Shown one piece after another: positions 17,804-26,996 of a stretch of DNA of 64,000 bases. How positions within the stretch are numbered: position 1 is the first letter of the stretch; every line of letters starts with the position of its first letter. Made by a program: the position numbers and the translations under genes. The notes beneath the pieces are model-generated. The model saw nothing but the letters and a program-made list of their open reading frames with translations, did no database searches and had not been told where the DNA came from. Source of the DNA: Hymenobacter cellulosivorans. Lineage in GTDB: Bacteria; Bacteroidota; Bacteroidia; Cytophagales; Hymenobacteraceae. The stretch is from NCBI RefSeq assembly GCF_022919135.1, contig NZ_CP095049.1:4034501-4098500 (forward strand), written 5' to 3'.

Positions 17804-18112
17804 TGTCATAGCGAGTAACACGAAGCCATCCGTGCTCGGCGCAGGTAGCCCCGTTCTTCTACCGGCAAGCCCACACGCCTGAACCCCGACGCCCAATCTT
17901 CTTATCAGGCCCCGATGCCCGCCCGGCGTTGGGGCTTGTCATTTTAAGACCAATATTCCACTTTCGAACCCCTCGGTTGGGCTTCGGAAGTCGGCTGAAT
18001 AGCTTTCGAAGCCGGGCTTTTGTTTTCAGGAGCTACCCCGAGGGGCAGAAACCAGAAAGGAGCTTTGTGGGTAAAGAGCGGGACTACCTTCGCCGAGCAC
18101 GGATGGCTTCGG
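17804..18112. repeat. Composite palindromic repeat, copy 1
   Basis: The left arm (TGTCATAGCGAG at 17804, then 17820-17853) and right arm (18079-18112) are inverted copies, 31 of 34 bases matching around GAAGCCATCCGTGCTCGGCG. Between them lie two hairpins, at 17884-17934 (CCCCGACGCC pairing with GGCGTTGGGG) and 17980-18013 (GGCTTCG pairing with CGAAGCC, followed by a T-rich stretch), which could terminate the M28 transcript. Related copies are at 26997 and 29132. This fills the 410-bp gap before the 2H phosphoesterase gene. Confidence 0.6.
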
Positions 18113-18183
18113 CCTTCAGCCCCGCAAGGGGCCCTTTTTCATTAGCACCTCAGCACATTTCCCCACTTTAGCACATTAACAGA

Positions 18184-18714
18184 ATGTTCCTCGTCGCGCT
18201 ATTACCGCCCGAGCCGGTTTATTCGGAAGTGTGGGCCCTGAAGCAGGAGGTGCACCAGCGCACCGGCAGCCGCAATGCCGTGCGCCTGCCCCCGCACATT
18301 ACCCTGGTGCCGCCCCTGCGCCAGCCCGACTCATTTGAGCAGGAGTTTCGGGCGGGCCTGGCCGAATTTGCCCGCACCCAACGTCCGTTTAGCGTCGGCT
18401 TGCGCGACTTCCGCTGGTTTGGCAACCGCACCCTGTTTGTGCACGTGGCCCAGCCCGAGGCGGTACAGGCTTTTCACGCGGCCCTCACGGCGTGGTGCAC
18501 CGAGCATCTGCCCCAGGTGCCCCGCGAAAACCGCCCCTTCACGCCCCACATGACCCTGGCCACCCGCGACCTGCCCACCTCCGCTGTGCCCGAACTCAAG
18601 GCCGACTTTGCCCACCGCCACTATGAGGCCACGTTCGAGGTCCACAGCTTCGTGCTGTTTCGCCACGACGGACAGAAGTGGCAAAATGTAGCTGAATTTT
18701 CCTTGTCGGCCTAA
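18184..18714 (+). CDS. 2'-5' RNA ligase family (2H phosphoesterase) protein
   Basis: A 176-residue cytoplasmic protein with the two HxT motifs that define the 2H superfamily: PHITLVPP (about residue 38) and PHMTLATR (about residue 121). These histidines act on 2',3'-cyclic or 2'-5' phosphodiester bonds in RNA or nucleotides. The length is normal for the family. It has no partner gene nearby; it is convergent with the OmpA lipoprotein gene. The true substrate of such bacterial proteins is usually unknown. Confidence 0.92.
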   Translation: MFLVALLPPEPVYSEVWALKQEVHQRTGSRNAVRLPPHITLVPPLRQPDSFEQEFRAGLAEFARTQRPFSVGLRDFRWFGNRTLFVHVAQPEAVQAFHAALTAWCTEHLPQVPRENRPFTPHMTLATRDLPTSAVPELKADFAHRHYEATFEVHSFVLFRHDGQKWQNVAEFSLSA

Positions 18715-18720
18715 ACGCAA

Positions 18721-18754
18721 ACCGCCGCTGCCTCGCAAGAGAAGCAGCGGCGGT
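18721..18754. terminator. Terminator-like hairpin between convergent genes
   Basis: An 11-bp perfect stem (ACCGCCGCTGC and its complement) just after the 2H gene stop. There is no clear T tract, so the termination role is less certain. Confidence 0.5.
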
Positions 18755-18849
18755 TAAGCAGCGGGTTCAGTCAGAAAAGCCGGAAAACAGCCTCCCAGGG
18801 CCAGCCACAACATCCGGCCACTCCTTAGCATCCGCCGGAATCCGTGGTC

Positions 18850-19683
18850 TTAGTTGGCCTCCAGAATCTGGAACAGCTCGTCGAGCTTGGGCGTCAGGAT
18901 GATTTCGGTGCGGCGGTTCAGGGCTTTCTCGGCCGGCGTGGTGTTGGCCGCTACCGGCACGTACTGGGAGCGGCCCGAGGGCGTCACCTGGGCCGGGCTC
19001 AGGCCCGACTCGGTCAGAATCCGGGTAATTTCCGTGGCCCGCAGCACGCTCAAATCCCAGTTGTCCTTCATGCCCAGGGTGCCTTTGGTTATCGGCACGT
19101 TGTCAGTGTGGCCTTCCACCAGCACGTTTACGTCCTGGTTGCCCTGCAGGGCGGTGGCCAGCTTTTTCAGGGCATCCTGGCCTTTGGGGTCCACTTTAGT
19201 CGAGCCCGATTTGAACAACAATTGCTCCGACAACGACACGTAGACCTTGCCATTGCGCACGTTTACCTGCAGGTCATTGGCGTTGAAACCCAATAGGGCG
19301 TCGCCCACTTTCTTGCGCAAGGCTTTCACGGCGGCGTCTTTTTGGTCGAGAATGCGCTGCATTTCGGCAATGCGCTGCTCCTTGGAACGCAGATCGGCCG
19401 AAAGCTGGGAGTTGGCCGCCTGGGCTCCGCTGAGGTTGTCGTTGAGCTGGTTTACCTGCTGATTCTTGTTGAGCAGGCTGGAGCGCAGGGCATCCTCACT
19501 GCGGGCTTTGTCTTGCTCCAGGGCGGTTTTCTGGGCCTGCAGCTGCTCCCGCGACCTGGTCAGCTCGTCGTACTGGCTTTGCAGGGCGGTGTATTTTTTC
19601 TGGGACACGCAGCCCGTGCCCAAGGTGAGCAGGCTGGTGCTGAGCAATAGGGCAAGGGTAGGGCGGAAAAAGGAATGGTTCAT
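18850..19683 (-). CDS. OmpA family lipoprotein with coiled coil
   Basis: A 277-residue lipoprotein (lipobox LTLGTGC, Cys about residue 25). Residues about 33-130 form a long coiled coil (QSQYDELTRSREQLQAQ, then regularly spaced Leu, Gln and Glu). Residues about 150-270 are an OmpA-like domain, with the peptidoglycan-binding motif VEGHTDNVPI and the closing NRRTEIILTP. It is thus a periplasmic tether that links the outer membrane to peptidoglycan by way of a helical spacer. It stands alone, convergent with the 2H phosphoesterase gene. Confidence 0.93.
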   Translation of the reverse strand: MNHSFFRPTLALLLSTSLLTLGTGCVSQKKYTALQSQYDELTRSREQLQAQKTALEQDKARSEDALRSSLLNKNQQVNQLNDNLSGAQAANSQLSADLRSKEQRIAEMQRILDQKDAAVKALRKKVGDALLGFNANDLQVNVRNGKVYVSLSEQLLFKSGSTKVDPKGQDALKKLATALQGNQDVNVLVEGHTDNVPITKGTLGMKDNWDLSVLRATEITRILTESGLSPAQVTPSGRSQYVPVAANTTPAEKALNRRTEIILTPKLDELFQILEAN

Positions 19684-19907
19684 GGCAATAAATTAGCGTA
19701 CATAAACGGGTAAGTCCTGCTTCAAACGGGCCAGGCGTGCCCGGAGTTGTTGAGCTTCGGGCGGAGTTGACTGGTCGGGGCAGGCTTGGTCGGGCAGTGG
19801 GCCGCCGCGCCTGAATCTGCTTATTCGCTTAAAAACCTGGATTTTTACTGGGTTGGACCGGGTTTTCGTATTGGCCTCGTACCTTCCGTTTCTCATTCCG
19901 CTTCTGC

Positions 19908-21752
19908 TTGGCTACTGCTTTGTCTTTTCCGGCTACTCGTTGGGTTGCGGCCCGCTGGGGCAAACTCCTGGCCGGCGCCGGTTTGGTGCTGGGCAACCTG
20001 GGCAGCGTAGCCCCGGCATTGGCCCTGCCCAACCCGCCGCCTGCCGCCCGCTACTGGGTGCGGCTGCGCCACAAGGCCGGCGTGCAGTTCGCCCCGGCCA
20101 CGTACTTCAGCCCCGCCGCCCAGGCCCGCCGCCAACGCCAGCACCTGCCCGCCTGCGACAGCTCCGACTTCCCCGTCCGGCCCGACTTCGTGCGCCAGAT
20201 TACCGCCACCGTTGACTCCGTGACGCTGGTCAGCCGCTGGTTCAACGCCGTGGCGTGCCGGGCCACGCCCCAGCAGGTCGCCCGCCTGCGCCAGCTGCCC
20301 GGCGTGCTCAGCGTGGAAAAATGGGAAGCCCAGACTCCGCTCGTAGCTTCAACCAAAAACGCTGCTGAGCGGGGCAGCATGAGCATCTCCGCCGACGACC
20401 AGCAGCTGGCCCGTCGCCAAACGGCCAGTCTGGGCGGGGCCGCCTTTCAGCGGGCGGGCCTGGGCGGGCAGGGGCTGCGCATCGCCATTTTCGACGTGGG
20501 CTTCCTGGGGGCCGCCCAGCACCCGGCCTTCCAGCGCCTGCTGGCCGAAAAGCGGGTAGTTGCCACCCACGACTTCGTGAAAAACCGGCCCAACGTATTT
20601 GTCAGCGGCACGCACGGCACCGAGGTGCTCTCCTGCATTGCCGGCCTGCTGCCCGATGGCACCCCGCTGGGGCTAGCGCCGCAGGCCGAGTTCCTGCTGG
20701 CCCGCACCGAGCGGCTCAACCGGGAAATCTACGCCGAGGAAGAAGCCTGGCTGGCCGCCGCCGAGTGGGCCGACCGTAACGGGGCCGACATTATCAACTC
20801 CTCGCTGGGCTACACCGACCGGCGCTATTTCCCCGAGCAGATGAACGGCCGTACCAGCCTAGTAGCCCGGGCCGCCGAACTGGCCGTGCGCAAGGGGATA
20901 CTAGTCGTGAATGCCGCTGGCAACGACGGCGACGACCCCGATTGGCACCGCATCGGCACGCCCGCCGATGCCGACTCGGTGCTGGCCGTGGGCGGCCTCG
21001 ACCCAGACACCTATCTGCACATCGACTTCAGCAGCTACGGCCCCAGCGCCGACCGGCGACTGAAGCCCAACGTTATTGCCTTCGGAACGGTGCTGGCCGC
21101 CGCGCCCGGCGGCTACCTGCGCACCCAGGGCACTTCCTTTTCCAGTCCGCTGATGGCGGGCTTTGCAGCCTGTGCCTGGCAGCAAAACCGCAACCTGACG
21201 GTTATGCAGCTGTTTGAGCAGCTCCAACGCTGCGCCGACCTCTATCCGTACTTCGACTACGCCCACGGCTACGGATTGCCCCAGGCCGCGGCTTTCCTGC
21301 GCCCGGCGGCCTCCGCAGCCAGTTTGCGCCCCAGCGTCGACTTCGTGCGGCAGGATTCCGTGCTGGCCGTGCTGATTCGACCTGAAGCGGCCGTCATTCC
21401 GGCCCAGGTGCTGCCCCTGTACGCCGACTCGGTTACTATTGGCACGGTGCTGCGCCCTGGTGCCGGGCCGGCCCCGGGCCGAGAGGAGTTGGCTCCGCCG
21501 CTGAACAAGCCCGGGGGCAAACGCCCCGCCCAGAGCCAGCTGCCTTCGGATGCCGACCCGGTGCTGGTGCCGCTGGTGCGCCCCGGCTACCTTTACTGGC
21601 ACGTGGCCGACGACCGAGGCGTGCTGCGTAGCTACGAAGTGCGGGAGGTAACCCAGCGTGCCGTGCTCCAGATTCCGCTACGCACCCTGCGCCCCGGTGA
21701 CACGGTGCGCGTTTGTTACCGGGGCATCACCCAAAGCTATTCCGTGCAATGA
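19908..21752 (+). CDS. S8 family serine peptidase (subtilase)
   Basis: A 614-residue exported subtilisin-like protease. After a signal sequence (LLAGAGLVLGNLGSVAPALA) and a prodomain of about 120 residues, the catalytic triad is visible: Asp in IAIFDVGFLG (about residue 195), His in SGTHGTEVLSC (about 236) and Ser in GTSFSSPLMAGF (about 410); the oxyanion Asn is in INSSLGY. The frame opens at a TTG (19908) with no in-frame ATG or GTG before the signal peptide. The last 150 residues are a beta-like C-terminal region. Its TGA overlaps the ATG of the next gene, which indicates translational coupling with an outer-membrane protein. Confidence 0.92.
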   Translation: MATALSFPATRWVAARWGKLLAGAGLVLGNLGSVAPALALPNPPPAARYWVRLRHKAGVQFAPATYFSPAAQARRQRQHLPACDSSDFPVRPDFVRQITATVDSVTLVSRWFNAVACRATPQQVARLRQLPGVLSVEKWEAQTPLVASTKNAAERGSMSISADDQQLARRQTASLGGAAFQRAGLGGQGLRIAIFDVGFLGAAQHPAFQRLLAEKRVVATHDFVKNRPNVFVSGTHGTEVLSCIAGLLPDGTPLGLAPQAEFLLARTERLNREIYAEEEAWLAAAEWADRNGADIINSSLGYTDRRYFPEQMNGRTSLVARAAELAVRKGILVVNAAGNDGDDPDWHRIGTPADADSVLAVGGLDPDTYLHIDFSSYGPSADRRLKPNVIAFGTVLAAAPGGYLRTQGTSFSSPLMAGFAACAWQQNRNLTVMQLFEQLQRCADLYPYFDYAHGYGLPQAAAFLRPAASAASLRPSVDFVRQDSVLAVLIRPEAAVIPAQVLPLYADSVTIGTVLRPGAGPAPGREELAPPLNKPGGKRPAQSQLPSDADPVLVPLVRPGYLYWHVADDRGVLRSYEVREVTQRAVLQIPLRTLRPGDTVRVCYRGITQSYSVQ

Positions 21753-22468
21753 CCACCTACCGCTTTGTGCTGCTGATTGGATTGCTGCTGGGCTGGGCCG
21801 GGCGCGCGCAGGCCCAACGTATTCTGCTGCGCGAAAACCCGGCTGAGGATACCGTAGCCAGTGTGTTTGGTCCCAACCGGGCATACTACAACCATTTTTA
21901 CCTGGGCTACGGCCTGGTGGCTGGCCCCGGCAGTGCCCGGCCCGGGGCCGAGCTGCGCTACGGCAATTCGGCTGAAATTGTGGTGGGGTTGCGCAACAAG
22001 TTTCGGATGTCGCAGACGCTGGCTCTGGGGCTGGATATGCGCTACGCCCGGGTGACCTACTACCTGGCCCAGAACGCCCAGAAAGTGGTGCCCAACTCTG
22101 CCCAGCACTACCGCGAGTATTTGGCCCTGCCCCAGGCCCAGCTCGAAGGCTTCGTGCGTCTCAACTACGGTCCGCGCGGTAACGTCATCGGCCGCTACGT
22201 GGACGTGAGTGGCTGGGGCGGCTGGGTGATTAGCACGGCTCACCACTACGAAGACCGGCCTGGGGCCGGGGCTAAGCGCGTAACCGTGACCGAACACGGC
22301 CTAAACTACCTGCGCCGCTGGAGCTATGGCGCGGGCTTGCGGGCGGGCTCCAGCCGCTACGCCCTGACGGCCCGGTACCGCTTTTCGGACGTGTTTACGG
22401 CCGCCACCCAACCCCAATATCCGGAGCTGCCGCGCTGGGTTATCGGGCTGGAGCTGGGCTGGCTGTAA
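21749..22468 (+). CDS. Predicted outer-membrane beta-barrel protein
   Basis: A 239-residue protein with a signal peptide (YRFVLLIGLLLGWAGRAQAQ) and many alternating beta-type segments with aromatic girdles (LGLDMRYARVTYYL, LTARYRFSDVF), ending in WVIGLELGWL. That pattern fits a small eight- to ten-strand outer-membrane barrel, although no family name is recognised. The ATG overlaps the stop codon of the subtilase gene (ATGA), so the two are probably made together; the barrel may anchor, export or be processed by the protease. That link is inference. Confidence 0.7.
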   Translation: MTTYRFVLLIGLLLGWAGRAQAQRILLRENPAEDTVASVFGPNRAYYNHFYLGYGLVAGPGSARPGAELRYGNSAEIVVGLRNKFRMSQTLALGLDMRYARVTYYLAQNAQKVVPNSAQHYREYLALPQAQLEGFVRLNYGPRGNVIGRYVDVSGWGGWVISTAHHYEDRPGAGAKRVTVTEHGLNYLRRWSYGAGLRAGSSRYALTARYRFSDVFTAATQPQYPELPRWVIGLELGWL

Positions 22469-22641
22469 TTTGTAAAATACCCGGCCGTGAAAAGGCAACC
22501 TTCAGTTCGTTTTTGTGGTACATGCACCCAACAACCCTGCTTTGCTGCATAATTGCCGCTGATTTCCTGTTCAGGTAGCTAGGCTGTTCGGGACGTTTTG
22601 TATTTTGCCGAACTGATTTGAAGATGGTTGATTACCCCACA

Positions 22642-23238
22642 ATGAAAAAACTCGTTCTCCCCGCTGCCTGTGCGGCTCTCCTGCTGCAAATGACCTCGTG
22701 TATCAACACGGAGCGGGAGGTTGGAACATCACAGAACGCGGATAAGGTATACACGCCCCCCACGAATACCAACCGCCTCAGCAGCCGTACGGTGCTTAAC
22801 AAGGTGCAGACCACGCACTACTTTTCCAATACCAAAACCAAGGACAACTTCATTCTGCTGCTTCAGGGGCCTAAGATCCTGAATGCCCAGGCCAAGTTCA
22901 TCATCGTCAGCAGTACCGGCGATACCCTGCGCAAGGAAGTAATGCCGGCCAGCGCCCTGCTCGACGAGCGGGAGCTGGAAGACCCGCAGGCTGCTACCGT
23001 GCGCGACAAGGAAATTGCCATTCTCAAGGGCATGAACAACTTCTTCCGCGAGGACCGCTTCACCCAGCCCGCCGTGCCTAAGACCGCGGCCCAGCCCGCC
23101 GAAATTGACCCGCAAAACTGGTCGGCGGTAAAGGAAGACAACAAGGCCGTGGGCTTCGACTACATCACCGTAGGCGGCAAAGAGCGCCGCATTGCCTACG
23201 CCAAAAAGCTGCAGAAGGCCGTCGTAATTGCCGAGTAG
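22642..23238 (+). CDS. Lipoprotein of unknown function
   Basis: A 198-residue exported lipoprotein: positive start MKKLVLPA, hydrophobic core, lipobox LLLQMTSC. The mature part has a linker (TPPTNTNRLSSRT), then mixed beta and helical segments (NFILLLQGPKILNAQAKFII). Near residue 115 it is rich in charged residues (DERELEDPQ). No family is recognised. The ATG at 22642 is preferred over one 24 bp upstream because of the signal peptide. A hairpin terminator follows, so the gene is its own unit. Confidence 0.75.
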   Translation: MKKLVLPAACAALLLQMTSCINTEREVGTSQNADKVYTPPTNTNRLSSRTVLNKVQTTHYFSNTKTKDNFILLLQGPKILNAQAKFIIVSSTGDTLRKEVMPASALLDERELEDPQAATVRDKEIAILKGMNNFFREDRFTQPAVPKTAAQPAEIDPQNWSAVKEDNKAVGFDYITVGGKERRIAYAKKLQKAVVIAE

Positions 23239-23271
23239 AATAGTGATTATTGGAGCTGCCAGAGCTCTACC

Positions 23272-23310
23272 CAAGCCCCGTTGCCTTCGCAGCGGGGCTT
23301 GTTTGTTTTT
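23272..23310 (+). terminator. Intrinsic terminator
   Basis: CAAGCCCCG pairs with CGGGGCTTG across a 12-nt loop and is followed by TTTGTTTTT, ending the lipoprotein transcript. Confidence 0.75.
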
Positions 23311-23672
23311 GGCTGAGCGGCCAAACCGCAGACCCGGTGCTAACGATTTTAGTGGTCCCGAAGAAAGAAGGTTGTTTTACGTAATAAGGTGGTGTTTATC
23401 AGAAGGGAAATGGCTTTGAGCTAAAGGGTAGGATACAGCTGTTGAAGGCTTTTAACTGGGGCGCGTAGCGGTGGTAGCGTTGGCATTGTAAGCAACATAA
23501 GCCCGGCTGATAAGGCTACGAATAGGGAGCAAACAGTATAAAATCGGGGCGGAGGACCTGCGGAAAAAAGAATGGCGCGGCCCCCAACCAAGGAGCCACG
23601 CCATGTCTAAATCCAATCACCTGGGCGCAAGATTTCACTGCTTACATGAGGGTTGGGTGAAGTCGCATTTTT
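23311..23672. other. Gene-free stretch of about 360 bp
   Basis: No convincing ORF, RNA or clear repeat is seen. Only a weak hairpin around 23574-23602 (TGGCG...CGCCA) stands out, together with short AT-rich patches near 23375-23450 that could hold promoter remnants. Confidence 0.4.
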
Positions 23673-25022
23673 CTATCCTTGCTTAATAGCCATTTTGCTT
23701 AGCCAGCCAATAGCGCCCGAGGTACTGCGTACTAGGCGGAACCCCCGGAACTCACCCAGCACCGCTACCTGACTACGGGCCGGCAGCGTGTCGAGGGGGG
23801 CCGCGGCGGCCGTGGGGTAGGCGTACAAATCGGCGGTAGCAGCCAGGGCCTCCCGGCGCAGGGCGGGCGCAGCGGCGGGCACCACGGCCTCGGCGGCCAC
23901 GTAGCCGATGCGGCCATCGGGCTGCTCGACGCGGTACCAGCTGGCCTGGCTGCCGAGCACAAATAGGGGCGTATTACGGCTCATGGCTACCACGGCGCTA
24001 CCCTTAGTGGCAGGGCTGCGGCGTAGGTTGGTGGTTTTCTCTTTTACCCGCACCCACTGGCCCAGGCGCTCGGGCTTGGTCCGCGGAGCCGGCGGCAAGG
24101 CGTCGGCATGGCGCACAAAGGGGAAGGGGTCGACAGCCCCGCGGCCGGCCCGGTACACGCCGAAGTGCAGGTGGGGCTGGGTAGTGCGGGCATTACCGGT
24201 ATTGCCCACCAGACCCAGCGTGTCGCCGGCTTTTACCACCTGGCCGGGCTGCACGAGCTGCTTATCGAGATGGGCGTAGTAGATGTGCTGCCCGTGTTGG
24301 GCATCGGCCAGCCATACCACGTTGCCGCCCAGCTTGGTCACGCCCGTGCGCGTAATCATCCCCGACACGACGGCCACGGCGGGCGTGCCGCGCTTGGCGA
24401 AGATGTCGATGCCCTCGTGGCGGCGGGCACCTTGGTCACGGTCGGCGCCCCAGAAGCTGCCCACGGCCACGTCGTTTTTGCCCTTCACCGGAAAGCCCAA
24501 GGATGGAGCCCGCTGAATGCGCAGGGTGTAGCGGCCGGCACGCAGCAGCTCGGGCTGCACCCGCAAGAGGTGCTGCTGGTCATCGGGGGCGTCGTAGCTG
24601 AACGACAGGGCCGTGGTATCGGCCGAGGCTATGGGGCTGGGCAGGCGGTTGGGGCTGAGCTCGTAGGCGTCCAGAAAAACGTGGGCATCAGTGCCGGCGG
24701 CCAGCGTCAGGCTGATGTTGATACGCTCCCCGGCCCGCACGGCGTAGCGGTAGGAGGCGGCCATGGCCCGGTCGGCCCGAAACAGGCCGGTTTCCTGGAA
24801 GGGTAGGGTCACGACCAGCGAGTCGCGCAGGGCACGGTCGGCGGCAGCCAGCCAGTCGCGGCCCAGGGCCGTTTCGTCGAGCTGGGCCTGGCGCAGGCGG
24901 CGGGCGTAGGCTTCGTGGGGCGTGCTTTTCTGGAAGAGACCCTGCAGGGTTTGCTGCTGGCTACAGGCGGTGGTTAAAACAATAAGAAACAGAAAGCGGA
25001 GCGACAGGCGGATAGCGGACAT
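23673..25022 (-). CDS. M23 family metallopeptidase with SH3-like domains, lipoprotein
   Basis: A 449-residue lipoprotein (lipobox LIVLTTAC) that should cut peptidoglycan cross-links. The M23 (LytM) domain is at about residues 200-300, with the zinc ligands in HEGIDIFAKRGTP (His and Asp) and the HLH pair in TQPHLHFG; all are present. Two SH3-type segments follow (TTNLRRSPATKGSAVVAM and LYAYPTAAAAPLDTLPARSQ), which usually bind the cell wall. The N-terminal 180 residues may be a beta-sandwich. The ATG at 25022 matches the lipobox; the longer frame upstream has no signal. The gene is divergent from HMG-CoA lyase. Confidence 0.92.
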   Translation of the reverse strand: MSAIRLSLRFLFLIVLTTACSQQQTLQGLFQKSTPHEAYARRLRQAQLDETALGRDWLAAADRALRDSLVVTLPFQETGLFRADRAMAASYRYAVRAGERINISLTLAAGTDAHVFLDAYELSPNRLPSPIASADTTALSFSYDAPDDQQHLLRVQPELLRAGRYTLRIQRAPSLGFPVKGKNDVAVGSFWGADRDQGARRHEGIDIFAKRGTPAVAVVSGMITRTGVTKLGGNVVWLADAQHGQHIYYAHLDKQLVQPGQVVKAGDTLGLVGNTGNARTTQPHLHFGVYRAGRGAVDPFPFVRHADALPPAPRTKPERLGQWVRVKEKTTNLRRSPATKGSAVVAMSRNTPLFVLGSQASWYRVEQPDGRIGYVAAEAVVPAAAPALRREALAATADLYAYPTAAAAPLDTLPARSQVAVLGEFRGFRLVRSTSGAIGWLSKMAIKQG

Positions 25023-25218
25023 CGAGCGGGATTGATATATCCGTCTAAACCCTAAATCCGGGTTAGTGGTTCGCCTGACAGCCCAGGCGCTGCGGAGCTC
25101 CTGGTCCGCGCGTACCGAGGCCTCCGCGGGAGCTGGGAGGCCAGTGGTCGGGCGTTCCAAGGGGGCGGCAGCGCGTAAAAACCGTTTACTTTGCTCTTCC
25201 ACCCAACCTTTCTGCCCT

Positions 25219-26067
25219 ATGAAGCTCATCGAATGCCCCCGCGACGCCATGCAGGGCCTGACCGAGTTTATCCCGACTCCCACCAAAATCAGCTACCTCA
25301 ACGCCCTGCTGCGCGTGGGCTTCGATACGCTTGACTTCGGCTCCTTCGTCTCGCCCAATGCCATTCCGCAGCTGCGCGACACGGCCGAGGTACTCGCTGG
25401 CCTCGATTTGAGCCAGACCCGCACCAAGCTGCTGGCCATCGTGGCCAACCTACGCGGGGCCGAAACGGCAGCCAGCTTCCCCGAAATTCAGTACATCGGC
25501 TTTCCCCTGTCGGTGTCCGAAACCTTCCAGCTGCGCAACACCAACAAAACCATTCCCGAGGCCCTGAGTGAGCTGGCAGCCATGCAGGATTTGTGCGAAA
25601 AAACGGGCAAGACGCTGGTTACCTACCTGTCCATGGGTTTCGGCAACCCCTACGGCGACCCGTGGAGCCCCGAAACCGTGGCCGACTTCACCCAGCAGCT
25701 CGCCGACATGGACGTGCGCGTAGTAGCCCTCTCGGATACCATCGGGGCCTCGTCGGCGGCTACTATCGAACCCCTGTTTCGCCAGCTGATTCCGGCCTTT
25801 CCGGGCATCGAGTTTGGAGCCCACCTGCACACCACGCCCGGCACCTGGCGCGAGAAAGTGCAGGCGGCCTACTCAGCCGGCTGCCGCCGCTTCGACGGGG
25901 CCCTGGGCGGCATCGGAGGCTGCCCCATGGCCGCCGACGAGCTGACCGGCAACATGCCCACGGAAAACCTAGTGGCTTACTTCTCCGAAATCGGGGAAGA
26001 CACCGGCCTCGACCCCAAAGCCCTGACCCAGGCCTGGCAGGCCGCCGGCTCGGTGTTTCATTTTTAA
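25219..26067 (+). CDS. Hydroxymethylglutaryl-CoA lyase
   Basis: A 282-residue TIM-barrel enzyme that splits HMG-CoA to acetoacetate and acetyl-CoA in leucine breakdown. It keeps the metal- and substrate-binding start (ECPRDAMQGL), the GAHLHTTPGTW loop with two His ligands, and the catalytic Cys in GALGGIGGCPMAAD (about residue 235). The length is close to the usual 300. The ATG at 25219 fits the conserved start; upstream in-frame codons are not conserved. The LutA-like gene follows, with a short palindrome region between; other leucine-degradation genes are not in this window. Confidence 0.93.
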   Translation: MKLIECPRDAMQGLTEFIPTPTKISYLNALLRVGFDTLDFGSFVSPNAIPQLRDTAEVLAGLDLSQTRTKLLAIVANLRGAETAASFPEIQYIGFPLSVSETFQLRNTNKTIPEALSELAAMQDLCEKTGKTLVTYLSMGFGNPYGDPWSPETVADFTQQLADMDVRVVALSDTIGASSAATIEPLFRQLIPAFPGIEFGAHLHTTPGTWREKVQAAYSAGCRRFDGALGGIGGCPMAADELTGNMPTENLVAYFSEIGEDTGLDPKALTQAWQAAGSVFHF

Positions 26068-26090
26068 GGGGTGACGAGCTATTTTGCTTG

Positions 26091-26200
26091 TAGGGACGAG
26101 TAGTTGCATCTCGTCATCGAACTACCATCATTGAAATGCTTTCTGGGTAAAAAGCAGAATAAACACCCTTTGCAACAATAGAGACGCAATTATGCGTCTC
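26091..26200. repeat. Pair of short palindromes (GACGAG... and GAGACGCA... types)
   Basis: Two small palindromes sit 67 bp apart: GACGAGTAGTTGCATCTCGTC near 26096 (arms GACGAG/CTCGTC), and GAGACGCAATTATGCGTCTC at 26181-26200 (8-bp arms, 4-nt centre). Both resemble a type of REP-like element often seen between Bacteroidota genes. They lie between HMG-CoA lyase and the LutA-like gene. Confidence 0.5.
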
Positions 26201-26220
26201 CATACTCCAAACCACACGCC

Positions 26221-26955
26221 ATGCCTACTGCTGTCGACTTGTTCATTCCTTGCTTCGTGGATCAGCTTTTTCCCGACACCGCCATGAACATGGTGAAAGT
26301 GCTGGAAAAGCTGGGCTGCGAGGTGCATTACAACGGCAACCAGACTTGCTGCGGCCAACCGGCCTACAACGCCGGCTACAAGGCTGAAAGCTGCTCGGTA
26401 GCCACCAAGTTTCTGCGCGACTTCCCCTCCGACACGGGCCGCTACATTGTGAGTCCGTCGGCGTCGTGCGTGGGCATGGTGCGCAACACCTACGCCGAGC
26501 TCTTCGAGAACACGCCCGAGCAAGGCCAGTACCACAGCGTGCAGCGTCGCATCTTCGAAATGACCGAGTTTATCGTCGACGTACTGGGCGTATCTGCCAT
26601 TCAGGGGGCCCAGCTGCCCGGCAAGTACACCTACCACGACTCCTGCTCGGCCCTGCGGGAGTGCGGCATCCGGGAAGCTCCGCGCCAATTGCTCGACGCC
26701 GTACGGGGCCTGGAGCGGTTGGAAATGGCCGAAACCGAAACCTGCTGCGGCTTCGGCGGCACCTTCGCCGTGAAGTTTGAGGCCATTTCGGTAGCTATGG
26801 CCGAGCAGAAGGTCGAGCATGCCCTGGCCACCGGCGCCGACTACCTCATCAGCACCGACACCAGCTGCCTGATGCACCTGGACGCCTACATCCGCCGGGA
26901 GAAAAAGCCCATCAAAACCATGCATGTGGCTGATGTGCTGGCTAGTGGGTGGTAA
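26221..26955 (+). CDS. (Fe-S)-binding protein of the LutA/GlcF type
   Basis: A 244-residue cytoplasmic protein with two cysteine-rich CCG domains: the NQTCCGQPAYNAGY motif (about residue 40) and ETCCGFGGTFAVKF (about residue 175), with supporting Cys residues upstream of each (PCFVDQ, DSCSAL). These bind an iron-sulfur cluster or mediate electron transfer in lactate or glycolate oxidation. The length fits LutA (LldE) rather than full GlcF. The usual partners lutB and lutC are not adjacent: HMG-CoA lyase lies upstream and a repeat plus dapA downstream. They may lie elsewhere in the genome. Confidence 0.88.
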   Translation: MPTAVDLFIPCFVDQLFPDTAMNMVKVLEKLGCEVHYNGNQTCCGQPAYNAGYKAESCSVATKFLRDFPSDTGRYIVSPSASCVGMVRNTYAELFENTPEQGQYHSVQRRIFEMTEFIVDVLGVSAIQGAQLPGKYTYHDSCSALRECGIREAPRQLLDAVRGLERLEMAETETCCGFGGTFAVKFEAISVAMAEQKVEHALATGADYLISTDTSCLMHLDAYIRREKKPIKTMHVADVLASGW

Positions 26956-26996
26956 AATATAAGCCGCTCATAGCGGGGAAGCAGGACGAAGCTGCG

